Shown here one piece after another: positions 59,929 to 64,000 of a stretch of 64,000 nt of DNA. Both the position numbers and the translations under genes were made by a program. The notes below the pieces were generated by a model. It did no database searches and was not told the origin of the DNA. It worked only from the letters and a program-made list of their open reading frames with translations. Positions within the stretch are counted from its first letter, which is position 1. Each line of letters starts with the position of its first letter. Origin of the DNA: Rhodococcus sp. X156 (GTDB lineage Bacteria; Actinomycetota; Actinomycetes; Mycobacteriales; Mycobacteriaceae); contig NZ_CP034766.1 in NCBI RefSeq assembly GCF_004006015.1, positions 744,001-808,000 of the forward strand. Reading direction: 5' to 3'.

Positions 59929-59992
59929 CCGCTGTTCCTCAGGCCCGCTGGCGCTCAGGCCCGGTGCTGCTCAGGCCCGGTGCTGTTCAGGC
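59929..59992. repeat. 16-bp tandem repeat x4 at the DUF6542 3' end
   Basis: Units 59929-59944, 59945-59960, 59961-59976 and 59977-59992, each ending CAGGC on the plus strand. On the minus strand each carries GCCTGA; in the unit nearest the gene that TGA is the DUF6542 stop codon. Confidence 0.85.
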
Positions 59993-60556
59993 GCCACGGC
60001 CGGCGGTGGCCTCGGACCGGGTCTTGCTGCTGGTCGGGGCGGTGGGCCGCTGGATGAGCTGGCGGCGCGGCCGGTAGCTCTCCCGGTCGGACTCGATGCG
60101 CTCCGGCGTGTCGCTGGGGTACGCCCGACGCTGGATGAGGATGCGTGCCACGCCCAGCCCGACGGTGACCGCGGTGGTGACGGCCATCGTGGGGAAGCCG
60201 TTGATCAGCGGCAGCGCGAGGGTGATGATCTCGTTGCGCAACCCGCCGCGGGCGGAGCTGCCGAGGCTGTGCACCACCAGCGGCACGGTGACCGCGAGGA
60301 TCAGCGGCGGCTGCACCATGGCGGCGAAGATCCCGCGGTGCTGGACCGCGAGCACCGCCGCGACGCACCCGACGGCGTAGAAGACCAGGAAGATCTTGGT
60401 GAGCGTGTCGCCCAGGGTCAGGTCGATGGCGATGCCCGTGCCGGTCATCGCGAACGCGCCGAGGACTGCCCCCCACCACGGCACCCCGGTCTTGGTGGCC
60501 ACGACCGAGCGGTCGGCCAGGGGGACCCGTCGCGCGGGTGGGATGGTGGTGCTCAC
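59987..60556 (-). CDS. DUF6542-type membrane protein (Rv1111c-like)
   Basis: 189 residues with four predicted helices (WWGAVLGAFAMTGTGIAIDL, IFLVFYAVGCVAAVLAVQHR, PPLILAVTVPLVVHSLGS, FPTMAVTTAVTVGLGVARIL) and an Arg/Ser/Thr-rich cytoplasmic tail. Function unknown. GTG at 60556 has AAGG 7 bases upstream. Convergent with ispH; the gap between them is mostly the 16-bp repeat. Confidence 0.8.
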   Translation of the reverse strand: MSTTIPPARRVPLADRSVVATKTGVPWWGAVLGAFAMTGTGIAIDLTLGDTLTKIFLVFYAVGCVAAVLAVQHRGIFAAMVQPPLILAVTVPLVVHSLGSSARGGLRNEIITLALPLINGFPTMAVTTAVTVGLGVARILIQRRAYPSDTPERIESDRESYRPRRQLIQRPTAPTSSKTRSEATAGRGA

Positions 60557-60581
60557 GGCGCAACCTTACCGTCCGGCACTG

Positions 60582-61775
60582 CTAGGCAGTGTGCTCCTGC
60601 CGCTCCGGCGACGCGGTGTCCTGCAGCTCTGCGGCCATCACCCGGCGCGGCAGCCGGTCGATCTGCGTCGGCTGCGGCACCTCGGTGGTGGACACCTGCA
60701 GGTCGTTGAGCCGGCGTGCGGTGACCAGCACCCGACTCTCCATCGAGCTGACGGTGGCGTTGAACGAGTCGACCGCCCGGCCGAGCTGGGAGCCCAGCTT
60801 GTCGAGGTGGCCCCCCACCGTGGCCAGCCGCCCGTGCAGCTCCCGGCCGAGCTGGTGGATGACCGCGGCGTCGCGCGAGAGCGACTCCTGCCGCCAGGTG
60901 TGCGCCACCGTGCGCAGCAGCGCGATCAGCGTGGTGGGGGTGGCGATGACGATGTTGCGGGCGAAGGCGTGCTCGAGCAGCTCGGGGTCGGCGGTGAGCG
61001 CCGCCTCCAGGAACGGGTCGCCGGGCACGAAGAGGACCACGAACTCCGGGCTCGGGCTGAACGCCTTCCAGTAGGTCTTGCTGGAGAGCTGGTCGACGTG
61101 GGTGCGCAGCTGGCGGGCGTGCCGGCTCAGCAGGGCGCGGTGCTCGGACTCGTCGGTGGCCTCGGTGGCGTCGAGGTAGGCGGCGAAGGGGACCTTGGCG
61201 TCCACCACGATGTTGCGGTCGTTGGCCAGGCGCACCACCATGTCCGGCCGCAGCCGCACCGGTCCGTCGGCGCCGTCCAGCGTGGTGGAGACCTGGGTGG
61301 CGAAGTCACAGTGCTCCACCATCCCGGCCAGCTCCACCACCCGCTCCAGCTGCAGCTCGCCCCAGCGCCCGCGGACCTGCGGGGCGCGCAGCGCCGTCAC
61401 CAGCTGGTTGGTCTGGCTGGACAGCAGCGAGGAGGTGCGGTGCATGCCGGCCACCTGCTCGCGGAGGCCCGAGTAGGCCTCCAGCCGGGAGCGCTCCACG
61501 GCGTCCAGGTGCGCGGCGAGGGCGCCCACCGCCTCGCGCAGCGGCCCGACCACCCCGGCGACCTCGCTGCCGATGGCCCCGGACTGCCGGCGGGCGGAGT
61601 CCTCGCTCAGCAGGCTGATGGAGCGGCGCACCGCCTCCTCGTTGGCCCGGCCGGCCTCCAGCGCGGCCTCGGCACCGGCCAGCCGGGCACCGCTGCGCGC
61701 GGCGTTGGCGAACCACCCCAGCGCCGCTCCGATGAGCAGCACGACGAGCAGGGCGAGGGCGGTGAGCAGGTCCAT
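60582..61775 (-). CDS. rmuC: DNA recombination protein RmuC
   Basis: PD-(D/E)XK nuclease-like protein limiting inverted-repeat recombination. 397 residues: N-terminal membrane anchor (LLTALALLVVLLIGAALGWF), coiled coil, then the RmuC domain VRGRWGELQLERVVELAGMV, MVVRLANDRNIVVDAKVPFA and FVPGDPFLEAALTADPEL. ATG at 61775; CACGAT 7 bases upstream and no ribosome binding site suggest a leaderless mRNA. Divergent from sbcDC. Confidence 0.93.
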   Translation of the reverse strand: MDLLTALALLVVLLIGAALGWFANAARSGARLAGAEAALEAGRANEEAVRRSISLLSEDSARRQSGAIGSEVAGVVGPLREAVGALAAHLDAVERSRLEAYSGLREQVAGMHRTSSLLSSQTNQLVTALRAPQVRGRWGELQLERVVELAGMVEHCDFATQVSTTLDGADGPVRLRPDMVVRLANDRNIVVDAKVPFAAYLDATEATDESEHRALLSRHARQLRTHVDQLSSKTYWKAFSPSPEFVVLFVPGDPFLEAALTADPELLEHAFARNIVIATPTTLIALLRTVAHTWRQESLSRDAAVIHQLGRELHGRLATVGGHLDKLGSQLGRAVDSFNATVSSMESRVLVTARRLNDLQVSTTEVPQPTQIDRLPRRVMAAELQDTASPERQEHTA

Positions 61776-61841
61776 GGCGCCCATCGTGGACGTGGGCACC
61801 GACACTCCCGGCACCACCCCAGTTCTGTCGGAGCCGTGCCC

Positions 61842-61847
61842 TAGCGT
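61842..61847 (+). promoter_or_regulatory. -10 hexamer TAGCGT for leaderless sbcD
   Basis: TAGCGT ends 7 bases before the sbcD ATG; no ribosome binding site is visible. Confidence 0.6.
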
Positions 61848-61854
61848 GCTGGGC

Positions 61855-62994
61855 ATGCGAATCCTGCACACCTCCGACTGGCACGTCGGCCGCACCTTCC
61901 ACGGCGTGGACCTGCTGGCCGACCAGGAGCAGGTGCTGGCTGCGCTGGCCGATCAGGTCGCTGACCAGCGAGTGGACGTGGTGCTGCTGGCCGGCGACGT
62001 CTACGACCGTGCGGTGCCCAGCGCGGAGGCGGTGGCGGTGTGCACCCGGGCCCTGGAGCGCATCCGGGACGCCGGCGCGGTGATCATCGCCACGTCCGGC
62101 AACCACGACTCCGCGCCCCGGCTGGGTGCGGCCGCGTCCTTCGCCGCCGCCGGCGGGCTGCACCTGCGCACCCGAGTGGCCGAGCTGGACACCCCGGTGC
62201 TCTGCACCGACGAGCACGGCCCCGTGGCGTTCTACGGGCTGCCGTTCCTGGAGCCGGACACCGCCCGCCACGCCCTGGCCGAGCCCGCGGCGCGCAGCCA
62301 CGCGGCGGTGCTGGAGGTGGCCATGGACCGGGTGCGTGCCGACCTCGCCCAGCGCCCGGGCACGCGCAGCGTGGTGCTGGCGCACGCCTTCGTGGTGGGC
62401 GGGGAGAGCACCGGCTCCGAGCGCAGCATCTCCATGGGCGGGGTGGAGACCGTGCCCGCCAGCGTCTTCGACGGGGTGGACTACGTCGCGCTGGGCCACC
62501 TGCACTCCCCGCAGACCCTCACCGAGCGGGTCCGCTACAGCGGCAGCCCCCTGCCGTACTCCTTCGGCGAGCGCGACCACCGCAAGGCCACCTGGCTGGT
62601 GGAGCTCGACGCCACCGGGCTGGGTGCGGTGCAGCGGCTGGACCTGCCCGTGGTGCACGGGCTGAGCCAGCTGCAGGGCACCCTGCCCGAGCTGCTCAAC
62701 GACCCTGCCCACGCCGCGGCCGAGGAGCACTACGTCTCTGCCGTGCTCACCGACGAGGTCCGGCCGCTGGACGCCATGCGCCAGCTGCAGAAGCGCTTCC
62801 CGCGGGCGGTGCACCTGGAGTGGTGCCGGCCCGGGGGACAGCCGGCGATGCGCTACGCCGAGCGGGTCCGCGGGCGCAGCGACGCCGACGTGGCGCACTC
62901 CTTCCTCACCGACGTCCGCGCCGCACCGGCCGCGGCCGAGGCGCACCTGCTGGAGCGAGCGTTCGCCGCGGCCCTGGGCAAGGAGTCGCGATGA
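61855..62994 (+). CDS. sbcD: Exonuclease SbcD (Mre11-type nuclease)
   Basis: Mn-dependent nuclease of the SbcCD complex that opens DNA hairpins and processes ends. 379 residues. All phosphoesterase motifs are seen: HTSDWHVGRTF, AGDVYDRAVPS, TSGNHDSAPRLG, VLAHAFVVGG and LGHLHSPQTL. C-terminal capping domain present. Translationally coupled to sbcC by ATGA. Confidence 0.96.
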   Translation: MRILHTSDWHVGRTFHGVDLLADQEQVLAALADQVADQRVDVVLLAGDVYDRAVPSAEAVAVCTRALERIRDAGAVIIATSGNHDSAPRLGAAASFAAAGGLHLRTRVAELDTPVLCTDEHGPVAFYGLPFLEPDTARHALAEPAARSHAAVLEVAMDRVRADLAQRPGTRSVVLAHAFVVGGESTGSERSISMGGVETVPASVFDGVDYVALGHLHSPQTLTERVRYSGSPLPYSFGERDHRKATWLVELDATGLGAVQRLDLPVVHGLSQLQGTLPELLNDPAHAAAEEHYVSAVLTDEVRPLDAMRQLQKRFPRAVHLEWCRPGGQPAMRYAERVRGRSDADVAHSFLTDVRAAPAAAEAHLLERAFAAALGKESR

Positions 62995-64000
62995 GGCTGC
63001 ACTCGCTGCAGGTCAGCGCCTTCGGCCCGTTCGCCGGCACCGAGCAGGTGGACTTCGACACCCTCGGCGCCGACGGGCTGTTCCTGCTGCACGGGGAGAC
63101 CGGCGCGGGCAAGACCACCGTCCTCGACGCCGTGGCCTTCGCGCTGTTCGGCCGGGTCCCGGGGGCGCGCAGCGAGGCCAAGCGGCTGCTGTCCGACCAC
63201 GCCGCACCGGGCGCCCGCCCCGAGGTCACCCTGGAGCTGACGGTGGGCGGGCGGCGGATGCGCATCGTGCGCAGCCCCGAGTACCAGCGCCCCAAGCGGC
63301 GCGGCACCGGCTCCACCAAGGAGCAGGCCAAGGCCTCGCTCACCTGGGTGGACGAGCCGGGGTCAGAGGGCCTGACGCGGCTGGACGAGATCGGCGCGGC
63401 GGTGTCGGACCTGCTGGGGATGAGCGCGGAGCAGTTCTTCCAGGTGGTGCTGCTCCCGCAGGGGGAGTTCGCCCGGTTCCTGCGGGCCAGCACCGAGGAG
63501 CGGGCGACCCTGCTGCAACGGCTGTTCGACACCGGCCGCTTCGGTGACGTGGAGGCCTGGTTCCGGGAGGAGCGCCGGACCAGCGCCGCCCGGGTGGCGC
63601 AGTCCGAGGCCGCCCGCACCGTGCTGCTCGGCAAGCTCGCGACCGCCGCCGGGGTGGACGACGCCGAGCCCGGTGCCGAGCAGGACCCGCAGGAGTGGGC
63701 CGCCGAGCTGCTGCACGCCGCGGAGACCGCAGCCGTGCAGGGCGACGTCGACCTGGAGGCGGCGCGGGTGGCCGCCAAGAAGGCCAGCACCGCGCTGTCG
63801 GAGGCCCGGGAGCGCGCGGCCCTGCTGCAGCGCCGTCGGCGGGCGCAGGGCGAGCTGGCCGCGCTGGAGGCCGACCGGCCCCGGCTGCAGGTGCTCGACC
63901 AGGAGCTGAGCGCCGCACGCAAGGCGCACCCGGTGCAGCTGGCCGTCGCCGACGCCGAGGAGGCCCGCGCCCGCGCCCGCACGCTCGCTGCGGAGGTCAC
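62991..64000 (+). CDS. sbcC: Exonuclease SbcC (Rad50-type ATPase), N-terminal part, cut by window end
   Basis: SMC-like ATPase subunit of SbcCD. The first 336 codons are present: MRLHSLQVSAFGPFAGTEQV, Walker A GETGAGKT at 35-42, the Q-loop segment VLLPQGEFARFLRA, then a long Ala/Glu/Arg-rich coiled coil. The zinc hook and C-terminal ATPase half lie outside the window. ATG at 62991 overlaps the sbcD stop. Confidence 0.95.
   Translation, partial: MRLHSLQVSAFGPFAGTEQVDFDTLGADGLFLLHGETGAGKTTVLDAVAFALFGRVPGARSEAKRLLSDHAAPGARPEVTLELTVGGRRMRIVRSPEYQRPKRRGTGSTKEQAKASLTWVDEPGSEGLTRLDEIGAAVSDLLGMSAEQFFQVVLLPQGEFARFLRASTEERATLLQRLFDTGRFGDVEAWFREERRTSAARVAQSEAARTVLLGKLATAAGVDDAEPGAEQDPQEWAAELLHAAETAAVQGDVDLEAARVAAKKASTALSEARERAALLQRRRRAQGELAALEADRPRLQVLDQELSAARKAHPVQLAVADAEEARARARTLAAEV

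Overview
The window is a contiguous piece of a very G+C-rich actinobacterial chromosome. Its gene order follows, as I recall it, two stretches of the Mycobacterium tuberculosis map: Rv1013-Rv1026 (FAAL/pks16, pth, rplY, prs, glmU, TetR, mfd, mazG, lpqU-type transglycosylase, eno, FtsB/DivIC-like, DUF501, ppx) and Rv1074c-Rv1111c (thiolase, SGNH hydrolase, cbs, pra, metB, greA, DUF4307, mca, small membrane protein, DUF255 protein, hemolysin III, Z-prenyl synthase, coaA, phoH2, fum, glpX, DUF4245, xseB, xseA, lipid-droplet protein, ispH, DUF6542). Together with mycothiol chemistry (mca), a FAAL and a PhoPR pair close to the mycobacterial one, this points to Mycobacteriales or a near relative. 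The exact genus cannot be fixed from the sequence alone. I see no phage, insertion sequence, CRISPR array or rRNA operon, and no gene-free stretch longer than 300 bases.

Layout. 1-7 kb: the 5' part of prfC, a fatty-acyl-AMP ligase, then a leftward block (tRNA-Gln, glmU, prs, a MerR regulator, rplY, pth) covering cell-wall sugar activation, PRPP supply and translation. 7-10.4 kb: a TetR regulator, UDP-glucose dehydrogenase and a secreted sugar dehydrogenase. 10.5-16 kb: mfd, a SurA-like lipoprotein and mazG. 16-19.3 kb: an efeUOB ferrous-iron uptake operon behind a DtxR/IdeR-like box. 19.4-24.7 kb: two tandem transglycosylases and the eno-ftsB-DUF501-ppx operon. 24.8-27.7 kb: type II NADH dehydrogenase, an odd tRNA-Leu, a TfoX-domain protein and a Bax1-I membrane protein. 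27.7-35.9 kb: thiolase, SGNH hydrolase, transsulfuration genes (cbs, metB), pra, an adenosylcobinamide amidohydrolase, greA and DUF4307. 35.9-45.9 kb: mca, a FetB-like permease, an acyltransferase, phoPR, aldehyde and alcohol dehydrogenases, a DUF255 protein and a lipoprotein fragment. 46-64 kb: hemolysin III, prenyl synthase, coaA, a DUF885 peptidase, phoH2, nitrilase, fumarase, a thioredoxin-reductase-like ferredoxin-NADP reductase, glpX, exonuclease VII, ispH, rmuC and sbcDC (sbcC cut by the window end).

Regulation visible in the DNA. Many genes have a TANNNT -10 hexamer only 6-8 bases before the start codon, the signature of leaderless mRNAs. Candidate operators lie before the MerR gene, the TetR gene, efeU, phoP, pra and between DUF4307 and mca. 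phoH2 has a structured leader with a 17-codon upstream ORF, and rplY has a leader of about 140 bases.

There is no obviously new defence or metabolic island. The most unusual signals are small: short tandem duplications sitting on gene ends and including stop codons (four loci), convergent genes sharing one CTAG as both stop codons, a short-variable-arm tRNA with a UAA anticodon, and the regulatory dyads listed in the findings.
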